The notes: generated from the letters alone by a model not told the origin. DNA of 64,000 nucleotides from Sulfurimicrobium sp964552675 (GCA_964552675.1 CAZKHJ010000006.1:1-64000), one strand, 5' to 3'; shown: positions 1 through 8,531, numbered from the stretch's first letter. Translations and numbers: made by a program.

Positions 1-817
1 AGATGTAGTTGAGGATCGCCAGGTCGGACTGCGGCTTGAAGATCAGCTCGTTGTCAGCCAGTTCGGTGGAGCGGTGGCTGAAGGTGGAGAGCACGTGAAT
101 CTTCACATCCTTGCCGGTGAGACGCCGGTCGGTGATGCGCGACCACAGGATGGGGTGCATTTCCGCCATGTTGGCGCCCCACAGCACGAAGCCGTCGGCG
201 TGCTCGGCATCGTCGTAGCAGCCCATCGGCTCGTCGATGCCGAAGGTGCGCATGAAGCCGGCCACGGCGGAAGCCATGCAGTGACGGGCATTGGGGTCGA
301 GGTTGTTGGAGCGGAACCCGGCTTTCATCAGCTTGGCGGCGGCGTAACCCTCCCATATTGTCCACTGGCCGGAGCCGAACATGCCGATGCCTTTCGGGCC
401 TTTGGCCTTGAGCGCGGCCTTGCATTTTTCGGCCATGATATCGAAGGCCTGATCCCAGGAAATGGGCGCAAATTCGCCGGTCTTGTCGAACTTGCCGTCC
501 TTCATCCGCAGCATGGGCTGGGTGAGGCGGTCCTTGCCGTACATGATCTTGGACAGGAAATAGCCCTTGATGCAGTTGAGGCCCTTGTTGACCGGCGCAT
601 CGGGATCGCCCTGGGTGGCCACCACGCGGCCGTCCTTGGTGCCGACCAGCACGCCGCATCCGGTGCCGCAGAAGCGGCATACGCCCTTGTCCCATCTGAT
701 GCCGGAATCGCCTGCGGCAGCCAGCGCTTCGTTTACTCCGGGGAGCGTGATGCCGGCGGCAGTGGCAGTGGCGGCGGCTGCGCTCAGCTTGATGAATTCA
801 CGACGTGTCAGTTCCAT
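1..817 (-). CDS. napA: Periplasmic nitrate reductase catalytic subunit NapA, N-terminal part
   Basis: Reduces nitrate to nitrite in the periplasm using bis-MGD molybdenum and one [4Fe-4S] cluster. The reading frame runs off the left window edge, so only about 272 N-terminal codons are present. The N-terminus begins MELTRREFIKLSAAAA, a twin-arginine (Tat) signal, so it is exported folded. The cluster cysteines appear in VCRFCGTGCGVLVG with a later NCIKGYF, as in NapA and related nitrate reductases. The start at 817 lies in an AGGAGACC context. It follows napD by 16 nt, so the two are probably one operon (napD first). Family identity is clear; total length cannot be seen. Confidence 0.95.
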   Translation of the reverse strand, partial: MELTRREFIKLSAAAATATAAGITLPGVNEALAAAGDSGIRWDKGVCRFCGTGCGVLVGTKDGRVVATQGDPDAPVNKGLNCIKGYFLSKIMYGKDRLTQPMLRMKDGKFDKTGEFAPISWDQAFDIMAEKCKAALKAKGPKGIGMFGSGQWTIWEGYAAAKLMKAGFRSNNLDPNARHCMASAVAGFMRTFGIDEPMGCYDDAEHADGFVLWGANMAEMHPILWSRITDRRLTGKDVKIHVLSTFSHRSTELADNELIFKPQSDLAILNYI

Positions 818-833
818 TTGAGGTCTCCTCATT

Positions 834-1085
834 TTAAGAGTCTGATTCTGCTGAATCTGGTTCGAAATGGTGGTAGATCATGGTGGCGGAGAGCACGCCC
901 GGAAGCTGGTTGATCAGCTCGAAAACATCGCAGCTGGCTTGCTCATTTTCATTTTCGACAGTGACGACCATTCTGCCGTCTTCGCCGGTGGCATGGACTT
1001 CCAGCCCTTCAATGCGGGAAATGCCATTCAGGACCGTGGCAAGGTGCTCCGGTTTTGCATGAACGAGTACGCCCGAGATATGCAT
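834..1085 (-). CDS. napD: NapD, Tat-signal chaperone for NapA
   Basis: Small cytoplasmic chaperone (83 aa) that binds the NapA Tat signal peptide and helps its maturation. The start MHISGVLVHAKPEHL and the pattern through EGLEVHATGEDGRMVVTVE are typical of NapD. An open frame continues upstream, but it crosses the FNR-type box, so the start at 1085 is preferred. It has no strong Shine-Dalgarno sequence. It is the first gene of the leftward nap unit and is divergent from nirS, with about 250 nt of shared control region between them. Confidence 0.9.
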   Translation of the reverse strand: MHISGVLVHAKPEHLATVLNGISRIEGLEVHATGEDGRMVVTVENENEQASCDVFELINQLPGVLSATMIYHHFEPDSAESDS

Positions 1086-1143
1086 TTCATGTAACCACAC
1101 TTTGAAAGTGGTTAAATGGTGCGAGCGAAAAATCATATCCGCC

Positions 1144-1157
1144 TTGATGCAGATCAA
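1144..1157. promoter_or_regulatory. Perfect FNR/DNR-type box upstream of napD
   Basis: TTGATGCAGATCAA is an exact TTGAT-N4-ATCAA palindrome. Its centre is about 65 nt upstream of the napD start, a suitable place to activate the leftward napDA unit when oxygen is low or NO is present. The regulator is inferred; the Crp/Fnr-type gene at 37376 is one candidate. Confidence 0.8.
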
Positions 1158-1235
1158 CAAAAACATCCGTATCGCTTGATCATGAAAGCCGCATGGGCGC
1201 AAGCTTTGCGCTAAGTTGAGGAAAATAATAAATAC

Positions 1236-1249
1236 TTGACTTGGATCAA
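1236..1249. promoter_or_regulatory. FNR/DNR-type box upstream of nirS
   Basis: TTGACTTGGATCAA matches TTGAT-N4-ATCAA with one change. The centre is 92 nt upstream of the nirS start. A class II arrangement (box at -41.5) would put the transcription start near 1284, with CATGAT at 1272-1277 as a plausible -10 hexamer. nirS is usually controlled this way by DNR/NnrR proteins. Confidence 0.7.
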
Positions 1250-1334
1250 GGTTGATTGAAATGGGCAGGCACATGATGCAGCCGTACAGGGGAGTTGTCC
1301 TGCCAGTGTTGAATCAGGAAATAAGGGGAAAAAG

Positions 1335-2960
1335 ATGAAAAAACCGTATTTTGCCGCATCAGTACTTGCCATGGCTGTAACCAGTGCTTTCAATGTCGCG
1401 TTTGCGGCAGAGGGGGATGCGCTGTCTGCAGAGCAGAAAGCGACGGCCTCGAAAATCTATTTTGAACGTTGCGCCGGTTGTCACGGCATTCTGCGCAAGG
1501 GCGCCACGGGCAAGAACCTGGAGCCCGTCAATACCAACAAGCTGGGGCATGCGCGGCTGGAAAAGATCATCAGCTACGGCACTGAAGGCGGGATGGTGAA
1601 CTTCGACGATATCCTGACCAAGGAAGAAATCTCCCTGATGGCAACCTATATCCAGCAGACGCCGGATACGCCGCCCGAGTGGGGCATGAAGGAAATGATG
1701 AACAGCTGGAAGCTGGTCATCAAGCCGGAGGATCGCCCCAAGAAACAGATGAACAAGATCAACCTGAAGAATGTGTTCTCGGTGACCCTGCGCGATACCG
1801 GCGAGGTGGCGCTGATCGACGGCGACACCAAACAGATCTGGGGTATCGTCAAGACCGGTTATGCGGTGCATATTTCCCGTGTATCCAAATCGGGCCGTTA
1901 TGTCTATGTGATCGGTCGCGACGGCAAGGTTGACCTGATCGACATGTGGTTTGACAAACCCACCATCGTGGCTACCCTCAAGGTCGGTATCGAAGCCCGT
2001 TCGGTCGAGGTTTCCAAGTACAAGGGCTATGAGGACAAATATGCCATCGCCGGTTCCTACTGGCCGCCACAGTATGTGATTACCGAGGGCGATACGCTCA
2101 AGCCGCTGAAAATCATGTCTACCCGCGGCATGACCGTGGACGGCGAGTATCATCCTGAACCGCGTGTGGCTTCCATCGTGGCAACCGAGGGCAAACCCGA
2201 GTGGGTGGTCAACATCAAGGAAACCGGCATGATCAGGCTGGTGGACTACTCGGACATCAAAAACCTGAAGGAAACCACTATCGAATCCGCCAAGTTCCTG
2301 CATGACGGCGGCTGGGATTCGACCAAGCGCTACTTCCTGGTGGCTGCCAATGCCTCCAACAAGGTTGCGGTAGTGGATACCAAGACCGGCAAGCTGGCTG
2401 CGCTGGTCGATACCAAGGCCCGTCCTCACCCTGGTCGTGGCGCGAACTTTGTCCATCCCAAGTTTGGTCCGGTGTGGGCGACATCCCACCTGGGTGCGGA
2501 CGTGATTTCCCTGATCGGCACCGACCCGGCCAAACATCCCAAGGAAGCCTGGAAAGTGGTGGCCGAGCTGAAAAATCACGGCGGTGGTTCGCTGTTCGTG
2601 AAAACCCATCCCAAGTCCAAGAATCTGTGGGCGGATGCGCCGCTGAATCCGGACAAGGATGTGGCCGAATCGGTGACGGTGTATGACATCAAGAATCTGG
2701 ACAAGGCACCGGAAATCATCAATATCGCCAAGCTGGCTGACCTGCCGGAAGGCAAGGCCGTCAAGCGCACGGTTCATGCCGAATACAATGCGGCTGGCGA
2801 TGAAGTCTGGTTCTCGATCTGGGCGGGTAAAACCGAGCCGTCCGCGATTGTGGTCATGGATGACAAGACCCGCAAGCTGAAACACGTGATCAAGGATCCC
2901 AAACTGATTACGCCGACCGGCAAGTTCAATATTCTGAACACGCAGCACGATATTTACTAA
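1335..2960 (+). CDS. nirS: Cytochrome cd1 nitrite reductase NirS
   Basis: Periplasmic homodimeric enzyme that reduces nitrite to NO. The 541-aa precursor has a Sec signal peptide cleaved after about residue 24 (AFA/AEG). It has an N-terminal cytochrome c domain with heme motif CAGCH at residues 46-50, then an eight-bladed propeller that would bind heme d1. The C-terminus KFNILNTQHDIY is typical of NirS. Length matches the family. AAGGGGAAAA precedes the start. It is first in a long rightward nir cluster; a stem-loop follows it and may separate its transcript level from the downstream genes. Confidence 0.97.
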   Translation: MKKPYFAASVLAMAVTSAFNVAFAAEGDALSAEQKATASKIYFERCAGCHGILRKGATGKNLEPVNTNKLGHARLEKIISYGTEGGMVNFDDILTKEEISLMATYIQQTPDTPPEWGMKEMMNSWKLVIKPEDRPKKQMNKINLKNVFSVTLRDTGEVALIDGDTKQIWGIVKTGYAVHISRVSKSGRYVYVIGRDGKVDLIDMWFDKPTIVATLKVGIEARSVEVSKYKGYEDKYAIAGSYWPPQYVITEGDTLKPLKIMSTRGMTVDGEYHPEPRVASIVATEGKPEWVVNIKETGMIRLVDYSDIKNLKETTIESAKFLHDGGWDSTKRYFLVAANASNKVAVVDTKTGKLAALVDTKARPHPGRGANFVHPKFGPVWATSHLGADVISLIGTDPAKHPKEAWKVVAELKNHGGGSLFVKTHPKSKNLWADAPLNPDKDVAESVTVYDIKNLDKAPEIINIAKLADLPEGKAVKRTVHAEYNAAGDEVWFSIWAGKTEPSAIVVMDDKTRKLKHVIKDPKLITPTGKFNILNTQHDIY

Positions 2961-2969
2961 AATCAGAGC

Positions 2970-2998
2970 GGCGGGCGGAGTGAGATCTCCGACCCGCC
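2970..2998 (+). terminator. Stem-loop between nirS and nirT
   Basis: GGCGGG (2970-2975) pairs with CCCGCC (2993-2998), and inner GGAG pairs with CTCC, with a small bulge and a TGAGAT loop. No U-tract follows, so this is more likely an mRNA-stabilising or attenuating hairpin than a full terminator. It could keep nirS mRNA above that of the cofactor genes. Confidence 0.45.
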
Positions 2999-3023
2999 CA
3001 CCAATTCAATAAGGGAGAAAAGA

Positions 3024-3608
3024 ATGGCTGCTTCAAACTGGTGGGCAAAACTGCGCACTCCAAGCACCAAATATTCTCTTTTTACACTGCTGGGTGTCGG
3101 ATTCGTGGCCGGCATCCTGTTCTGGGGTGGCTTCAATACTGGCATGGAGGCCACCAATACGCTCGACTTCTGCATCCGTTGTCATGAGATGAAAGACAAT
3201 GTGTATCAGGAATACAAGAAAACCATCCACTACTCCAATCGTACCGGCGTGCGCGCGGTGTGTTCCGATTGCCATGTGCCCAAGGACTGGACACACAAGA
3301 TGCTTCGCAAGATTCAGGCCTCCGGCGAGGTGTGGGGCAAGATTACCGGCACCATCGATACCAGGGAAAAATTCGAGGCCAAGCGCCTGACGCTGGCACG
3401 CCATGAATGGGCGCGGATGAAGGCTTCGGATTCGCGCGAGTGCCGCAACTGCCATTCCTTCGATGGCATGGATGCGGAAAAACAGAAAAGCCGTGCAGCA
3501 AAACAGCATGAGAATGCCAAGAAGGACAATATGACCTGCATTGACTGCCACAAGGGTATTGCCCACAACAAGCCGGAGGGAATGACCGAAGAAGAGGCGG
3601 GCGGCTAG
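3024..3608 (+). CDS. nirT: NapC/NirT-family tetraheme c-type cytochrome
   Basis: Membrane-anchored quinol dehydrogenase that passes electrons from quinol to periplasmic reductases. The 194-aa protein has one N-terminal transmembrane anchor (about residues 18-36) and four heme sites: CIRCH (50-54), CSDCH (80-84), CRNCH (140-144) and CIDCH (172-176). This is the NapC/NirT size and layout. A Shine-Dalgarno AAGGGAG lies just upstream. Position directly after nirS points to NirT, supplying NirS or NirB, but it could also serve Nap because no napC is seen in the window. Confidence 0.9.
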   Translation: MAASNWWAKLRTPSTKYSLFTLLGVGFVAGILFWGGFNTGMEATNTLDFCIRCHEMKDNVYQEYKKTIHYSNRTGVRAVCSDCHVPKDWTHKMLRKIQASGEVWGKITGTIDTREKFEAKRLTLARHEWARMKASDSRECRNCHSFDGMDAEKQKSRAAKQHENAKKDNMTCIDCHKGIAHNKPEGMTEEEAGG

Positions 3609-3669
3609 AAAGCGGGCGTGTCATGGCATGAAATGAATTCGCACAACAGATTTCGACAGGAGGCAGAGC

Positions 3670-4578
3670 ATGAATAAATCGTTGATTACCGCATCCGCAT
3701 TGGGTTTGGTGCTGACTGGCATGGCTGGAGCCGCGCTGGCCTCTCCGGACTGGAGCAAGGTGCCATCACGCCAGGTTACCGTATTCCATCCCGGCACATC
3801 CGGCCTGGAGTGGATACTGAAGGGCACGGAGCATGGCGGCGCCAAGGGTTTGTCAAAAGGCGAGCGCTGCATTGGCTGCCACGAGGATGAAAAGAAACAT
3901 ACGATCGACATCGCGACCGACAAGATACTGAAAGGCGAGAAGCTGGAGCCGAAGGCCATCAATGGTCATGTGGGCACCATTCCGGTGACGGTGCAGGCAG
4001 CCAACGATGGCACCAACCTGTATCTGCGTTTCAGCTGGAAAGATGTCAAGGGCGGCGTCGAGAAAATGGACAAGGATAACCCCGTCAAACTGGCGGTGAT
4101 GCTGGAAGACAACAAGGTGACAGCCAAGGATTCCAAGGGCAAGGATGTTCAGATCGGCGCGGCGGCCGGCTGCTGGGGCACCTGCCACACCGATGCGCGC
4201 ACCATGCCGGGTGCAGACGACAAGAAAACCAAATACGTTACTGGCGGTTCGCTGGCTGGCGGAAATTATTACGACCTGATGCAGTGGAAGAGCGGCAAGG
4301 GCGCCAAGCCGGTGGATGGCCATGTGGCCGACAAGCGCGTGATGGAAGGCGGCAAGGCGCTGGTGAGCGCGGAAGGCAAGAAGGACGGGGATACCTGGAC
4401 GGTGACGTTCACCCGCAAGCTGACTGGTGGCGAGGGCGATATCGCCCTGGCTTCAGGAAAAACCTACAACATGGGGTTTGCCATCCACAGCGACCATGCA
4501 GGAGGGCGCTTCCATCACGTGTCTTTCGGTTACAGCCTGGGGATCGACGCCAAGGCCGATATTACGGCTGCGAAGTAG
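3670..4578 (+). CDS. nirB: NirB-like cytochrome c-552 with one CXXCH and one CX3CH site
   Basis: Predicted periplasmic 302-aa c-type cytochrome with a signal peptide ending ALA at about residue 24. A normal heme motif CIGCH is at 67-71 and an unusual CWGTCH (CX3CH) at 168-173. The second half (WKDVKGG, GKTYNMGFAIHSDH) resembles the ethylbenzene-dehydrogenase/DMSO-reductase-type heme-binding domain. The slot between nirT and nirC matches nirB of the Pseudomonas stutzeri nirSTB order, so it probably relays electrons to NirS. A Shine-Dalgarno AGGAGG is present. The symbol rests on position and heme count and is tentative. Confidence 0.65.
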   Translation: MNKSLITASALGLVLTGMAGAALASPDWSKVPSRQVTVFHPGTSGLEWILKGTEHGGAKGLSKGERCIGCHEDEKKHTIDIATDKILKGEKLEPKAINGHVGTIPVTVQAANDGTNLYLRFSWKDVKGGVEKMDKDNPVKLAVMLEDNKVTAKDSKGKDVQIGAAAGCWGTCHTDARTMPGADDKKTKYVTGGSLAGGNYYDLMQWKSGKGAKPVDGHVADKRVMEGGKALVSAEGKKDGDTWTVTFTRKLTGGEGDIALASGKTYNMGFAIHSDHAGGRFHHVSFGYSLGIDAKADITAAK

Positions 4579-4579
4579 G

Positions 4580-4993
4580 ATGGCGGTTGCGGGCGGCGGG
4601 CGCGGCAGAATCGGCGCAAACGGCGGCCCCGGGGTGACAGGAAGGGGGCTGAGCGGCCCCCTTTTCCTTGTCTGTGCCTTGCTGGCTGGCTCGGCTAATG
4701 CAGCGCCACTGGTTGTGCCTTCACCCAACCCGCCTTCCCTGTTGCGGCAGAAGGAACTGGTACGGCTGGTGCGCCAGGATTGCGGTTCCTGCCATGGCCT
4801 GACCCTGGCCGGCGGCCTCGGCCCGGCGCTGTTGCCGCCCTTGTTGCGTGACAAGCCTGTGGAGGCACTGGTATCTACCGTGCTGTATGGCAGGCCGGGT
4901 ACTCCGATGCCGCCATGGGGACAGTTTCTGAGTGAGGATGAAGCAAAATGGGTAGTGGAGATGCTGCTGAAAGGCTTTCCCAATGAATTTTAG
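4580..4993 (+). CDS. nirC: Monoheme cytochrome c NirC (c55x type)
   Basis: Small periplasmic cytochrome that can feed electrons to NirS and is linked to heme d1 supply. Counted from the ATG at 4580 the protein is 137 aa with CGSCH at 68-72 and an MPPWG motif near the C-terminus carrying the likely distal Met. The ATG falls one base after the previous stop, but a GTG at 4634 would give a cleaner signal peptide (TGRGLSGPLFLVCALLAGSANA region), so the true start may be 4634. The end overlaps nirF by 11 nt, indicating coupled translation. Confidence 0.85.
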   Translation: MAVAGGGRGRIGANGGPGVTGRGLSGPLFLVCALLAGSANAAPLVVPSPNPPSLLRQKELVRLVRQDCGSCHGLTLAGGLGPALLPPLLRDKPVEALVSTVLYGRPGTPMPPWGQFLSEDEAKWVVEMLLKGFPNEF

Positions 4994-6158
4994 GCACGCC
5001 CTGCTGGGTTTGCTCGTGCTGCTGGGTTTACAGGGATGCGCCACGCCGGTCTTGCGCGGCACCGGTGATCTGGGCGTGGTGATCGAGCGTGCGGCAGGCC
5101 GGGTGGAAGTGGTGGAAACCAGTGGGCGTTCCATTCTGGGCCGGGTCGAGGGCCTGGGCGACCTGTCTCACGCCTCGCTGAACTATTCCCGCGATGGCCG
5201 TTATGCCTACGTATTTGGGCGCGATGGCGGCCTGAGCAAGGTGGACCTGCTGGAAATGCGCGTGGCCGGGCGCGTGATGCAGTCTGGCAACAGCATTGGC
5301 GGGGCCATTTCCCAGGATGGCAGGCTAGTTGCCGTGGCCAATTACACGCCGGGAGGCGTCAAGATATTCGATGCCGCCACGCTCGAACAGGTTGCCGATA
5401 TTCCGGCACTGGACGAGGCGGGCAAACCGTCCAAAGTGGTGGGGCTGGTGGACGCGCCTGGCAACCGTTTTGTATGGAGCCTGTTCGAGGCAGGTGAAAT
5501 CTGGGTCGGTGATGTAAGGAACCCAAGCCGGCCAGTGGTGCAAAAATTCAAAAATATCGGCAAGGAACCCTACGATGCCATGATCACCGCCGATGGGCGC
5601 TATTACCTGGCCGGTCTGTTTGGTGAGGATGGCTTGGCCCTGCTCGACCTGTGGAACCCCGATTCCGGCGTGAAGCGGGTGCTGAACGCTTACGGCAAGG
5701 GTGAAATGAAATTGCCGGTATTCAAGATGCCTCACCTCGAAGGGTGGGCGGCGACGGGAACTGAGTTGCTGGTGCCGGCAGTGGGGCGCCATGAAGTGCT
5801 GGTGGTGGAACAGGGTAGCTGGAAGGAGGCCGGGCGCATCGCCGTGCATGGCCAGCCGGTTTTCGTGGTGGCACGGCCGGATAACCGCCAGGTATGGGTA
5901 AATTTTGCTTTTCCGCACAACGATACGGTGCAGGTGATCGATGTGCCAAGTCGCAAGATAGTTCGCACCCTCAAGCCGGGCAAGGCCGTGCTGCATATCG
6001 AATTCACGCCGCGCGGCGAACATGCCTGGATTTCGGCGCGCGACGACAACAAGGTGGTGATCTACGACAGCGAGAGCTTCGCTCCCCTGGGCGAATTGCC
6101 GGCTGACAGCCCCAGCGGCATTTTCTTTACCCATCGCGCACATCGGACCGGTTTATGA
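4983..6158 (+). CDS. nirF: Heme d1 biosynthesis protein NirF
   Basis: Periplasmic propeller protein of heme d1 synthesis, now regarded as a dehydrogenase-type step on the d1 precursor. The 391-aa product is a predicted lipoprotein: the hydrophobic leader ends LGLQGC, with the lipid-bearing Cys at residue 19. Repeated propeller strands resemble the NirS d1 domain (SRDGRYAYVFGRDG, WISARDDNKVVIYD). It overlaps nirC at its start and nirDL at its end (ATGA), so it sits inside a tightly coupled operon. Confidence 0.93.
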   Translation: MNFRHALLGLLVLLGLQGCATPVLRGTGDLGVVIERAAGRVEVVETSGRSILGRVEGLGDLSHASLNYSRDGRYAYVFGRDGGLSKVDLLEMRVAGRVMQSGNSIGGAISQDGRLVAVANYTPGGVKIFDAATLEQVADIPALDEAGKPSKVVGLVDAPGNRFVWSLFEAGEIWVGDVRNPSRPVVQKFKNIGKEPYDAMITADGRYYLAGLFGEDGLALLDLWNPDSGVKRVLNAYGKGEMKLPVFKMPHLEGWAATGTELLVPAVGRHEVLVVEQGSWKEAGRIAVHGQPVFVVARPDNRQVWVNFAFPHNDTVQVIDVPSRKIVRTLKPGKAVLHIEFTPRGEHAWISARDDNKVVIYDSESFAPLGELPADSPSGIFFTHRAHRTGL

Positions 6159-7147
6159 ACGCAGACCTGGAACTCCATCTGCTCAACGATTATCAGCACG
6201 ATTTTCCGCTGGTGGAAGCGCCGTTCCAGGCGATGGCCGAGACTCTGGGTGTCGCCGAATCGGATGTGCTGCATACCCTGACACGTATGCAGCAGCAGGG
6301 TGTGGTGAGCCGGGTCGGTGCGGTGTTCCGGCCACGCAGCATCGGCGCCAGCACCCTGGCAGCCCTGGCAGTGCCGGACGATGAATTGGAAGCCGTGGCA
6401 CGGCTGGTCAGCGCTTATCCCGAGGTCAACCACAATTACCAGCGCGAGCATCGTTATAACCTGTGGTTTGTGGTGACGGCACCGGATGAAGTGGCCTTGC
6501 AGCGGGTGCTGCATGAAATCGAGGAGCGCTCGGGTTGTCATGTGCTGTTTCTGCCTCTGCTGGAGGATTACCACATTGACCTGGGTTTTGATATGACCGG
6601 CTGCCGGCGCAAGCGTGTTGCCTGTGTCGATGCACATGCGGGGCCAAACCTGCGGCCCTACCTGCCCAGCCCCGCTGAAAATCGCCTGATCGCGGCGATT
6701 CAGGCCGGCCTGCCGCTGGAGCCCCGGCCGTATGCGGCGATTGGGGCAATGACCGGCATGACTGAAATGGATGTGATCAAGGGCCTGCAGAATCTGGCCG
6801 GAAACGGAGTGATCAAGCGCATGGGCGTGGTGGTGCGCCACCATGAACTGGGCTACCGCGCCAACGCCATGGTGGTGTGGGACATTCCCGACGAGGAAGT
6901 AAGCCGGCTGGGCGCCTGCCTGGGCAAGCTCGACTACGTCACGCTTTGCTACCGTCGTCCGCGTCGCTTGCCCGCCTGGCGTTACAACCTGTTCTGCATG
7001 ATCCATGGCCATGATCGCGCGGAAGTGCTGGCCCGCGTGGAAGAAATGCGCCAAGGATGCGGTCTGCAGCATATTGCCTGCGAAGTCCTGTTCAGTACGC
7101 GCCGCTTCAAGCAGTGCGGGGCGCGCTATGCCCAGGCAGCAGCCTGA
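6155..7147 (+). CDS. nirDL: Siroheme decarboxylase NirDL (fused NirD and NirL)
   Basis: Lrp/AsnC-fold cytoplasmic enzyme that removes two acetate carboxylates from siroheme to give didecarboxysiroheme, a heme d1 precursor. The 330-aa protein is two NirD/L units in one chain: the first runs to about residue 150 (ending HIDLGFDM), the second from about 172 and ends with the NirL-like EVLFSTRRFKQCG. Each carries a YN-W/F pattern (HRYNLWFVV, WRYNLFCMIHGHDR). NirDL fusions are known in several denitrifiers. It overlaps nirF by 4 nt and nirG by 1 nt. Confidence 0.93.
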   Translation: MNADLELHLLNDYQHDFPLVEAPFQAMAETLGVAESDVLHTLTRMQQQGVVSRVGAVFRPRSIGASTLAALAVPDDELEAVARLVSAYPEVNHNYQREHRYNLWFVVTAPDEVALQRVLHEIEERSGCHVLFLPLLEDYHIDLGFDMTGCRRKRVACVDAHAGPNLRPYLPSPAENRLIAAIQAGLPLEPRPYAAIGAMTGMTEMDVIKGLQNLAGNGVIKRMGVVVRHHELGYRANAMVVWDIPDEEVSRLGACLGKLDYVTLCYRRPRRLPAWRYNLFCMIHGHDRAEVLARVEEMRQGCGLQHIACEVLFSTRRFKQCGARYAQAAA

Positions 7148-7590
7148 TGGATGCACTCGACCGGGCCATCATCAACCAGTTGCAGGGCGGCTTTCCCGTG
7201 TGCGATTACCCTTATGCGGCAGTCGCGCAGCAGTTGGGCTGCAGCGAAAGCGAGGTATTGGCACGGCTGGAGAATCTGCTCGATGGCAAGGTGCTGAGCC
7301 GTTTTGGCCCGATGTATCATGCTGAACGTCTGGGCGGAGGGCTGAGCCTCGCGGCCATGAAAATTCCGTCTGATGACTTCGAACGGGTGGCCGGGGTCGT
7401 CAATGCCATGCCTGAAGTCGCGCATAACTATGCCCGTGACCATGCGCTCAACATGTGGTTCGTAGTGGCAACCGAAACCCCGCAGGAACAGTCGGAAGTA
7501 TTGGCCAGGATCGAGCGTGAAAGCGGTTATCCGGTCTGCAATATGCCAAAAATTAAAGAGTATTTTGTCGGTCTGAAGTTTCTGTTATAG
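7147..7590 (+). CDS. nirG: Siroheme decarboxylase subunit NirG
   Basis: AsnC-type protein of 147 aa, paralogous to the first half of NirDL (HALNMWFVVATETP; C-terminus MPKIKEYFVGLKF), which is the NirD/G class. NirD, L, G and H act together as siroheme decarboxylase. The ATG at 7147 shares its A with the TGA of nirDL, so translation is coupled. In many species nirG is directly followed by nirH; here two genes stand between them. Confidence 0.88.
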   Translation: MDALDRAIINQLQGGFPVCDYPYAAVAQQLGCSESEVLARLENLLDGKVLSRFGPMYHAERLGGGLSLAAMKIPSDDFERVAGVVNAMPEVAHNYARDHALNMWFVVATETPQEQSEVLARIERESGYPVCNMPKIKEYFVGLKFLL

Positions 7591-7610
7591 CAAGTAAAGA
7601 GAGTTGAGTT

Positions 7611-8402
7611 ATGAAAAAGTGGATATCACTGGTTTTTTGCATGGTTGTTGGCTTTTCTGCTGTCGCCCCCTCTTATGCAACCCCTGCCAAATCAGCGCAG
7701 ATTACCATGTCTTCTGCAATCAACAAGGCTGGCCGGCAGCGTATGCTGTCACAGCGTATGGTCAAGTTTTACTGCCAGATCGGGCAGCAGATACTGGCGG
7801 ATAAATCCAGGAAGCAGCTGGCAGAATCGATAGAGCTGTTCGATACACAGTTGCAGGAGCTGAAGCAGTTTGCTCCCAATCCGGAGGTTCAGGCCGCTGT
7901 GGGGAAAATGGAAGCGGCATGGGGCCCATTCAGGGAAATCGTATCCAGAGTGCCGACAAAAGAAGAGGGTAAAAAATTGATCGGAATCAGCGAGGAATTG
8001 CTCCAGGCAGCGCAAAAAACCACCATGCTGCTGCAGGATGCCGCGGGAACACCAACAGGCCGGCTGGTTAACATCGCCGGGCGGCAGCGCATGCTGTCGC
8101 AGCGCATGGCCAAGTTCTACATGCAGAAGCGGCGCGGTTTCAATACCAGCGAAGTGAATAATGGACTGGAACAGGCGCACAATGAGTTCAAGGGCGCATT
8201 GCAGGAATTGATTGCCTCACCCCAGAATACCCCGGCGATCAAAAAAGAACTTGAACTGGCCAAGATACAGTGGGTTTTCTTTGAAAATGCGATTGCCCAG
8301 GATAGTGCCCAGGATGCGACGTTTGCCGTCAACGTGGCTACTTCCAGCGAGAGAATACTGGAAGTGATGGACCGGGTGGCCGGAATGTATGAAAAGCTTT
8401 GA
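7611..8402 (+). CDS. Periplasmic protein with two PilJ/NarX P-box-like domains
   Basis: A 263-aa exported protein with a signal peptide (cleavage near SYA, residue 23) and no later membrane segment. It contains two copies of the helical domain found at the N-terminus of PilJ-type chemotaxis transducers. Each has the motif AGRQRMLSQRM (about residues 40-50 and 156-166), preceded by INK or VNI. The motif resembles the P-box of NarX/NarQ (nitrate-binding helix, INxAGxxRM). There is no kinase or methyl-accepting part, so it would be a soluble periplasmic binder, perhaps of nitrate or nitrite. A good RBS follows nirG by 20 nt. Function is inferred. Confidence 0.7.
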   Translation: MKKWISLVFCMVVGFSAVAPSYATPAKSAQITMSSAINKAGRQRMLSQRMVKFYCQIGQQILADKSRKQLAESIELFDTQLQELKQFAPNPEVQAAVGKMEAAWGPFREIVSRVPTKEEGKKLIGISEELLQAAQKTTMLLQDAAGTPTGRLVNIAGRQRMLSQRMAKFYMQKRRGFNTSEVNNGLEQAHNEFKGALQELIASPQNTPAIKKELELAKIQWVFFENAIAQDSAQDATFAVNVATSSERILEVMDRVAGMYEKL

Positions 8403-8418
8403 CCAGTTCCCCCGGAAT

Positions 8419-8432
8419 TTGATGGAGATCAA
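8419..8432. promoter_or_regulatory. Perfect FNR/DNR-type box upstream of the c4-type cytochrome
   Basis: TTGATGGAGATCAA is an exact TTGAT-N4-ATCAA palindrome in the 129-nt gap before the cytochrome gene at 8532, centred about 106 nt before its start. It suggests an internal anaerobic promoter, so the second half of the nir cluster need not depend on read-through from nirS. Confidence 0.75.
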
Positions 8433-8531
8433 AATGATCATTTGATTTCAGTGGATTAGTCGGGAAGCATCCCCTAAAATCGACTCCTTTATCCATATAG
8501 TGGAAACACTGGTAGCAGATTAAGGGAATCC

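Noticed and set aside
1359..2948. Minus-strand ORF of 529 codons opposite nirS
   Set aside because: The nirS frame has a signal peptide, heme motif and full family match; the antisense frame has none.
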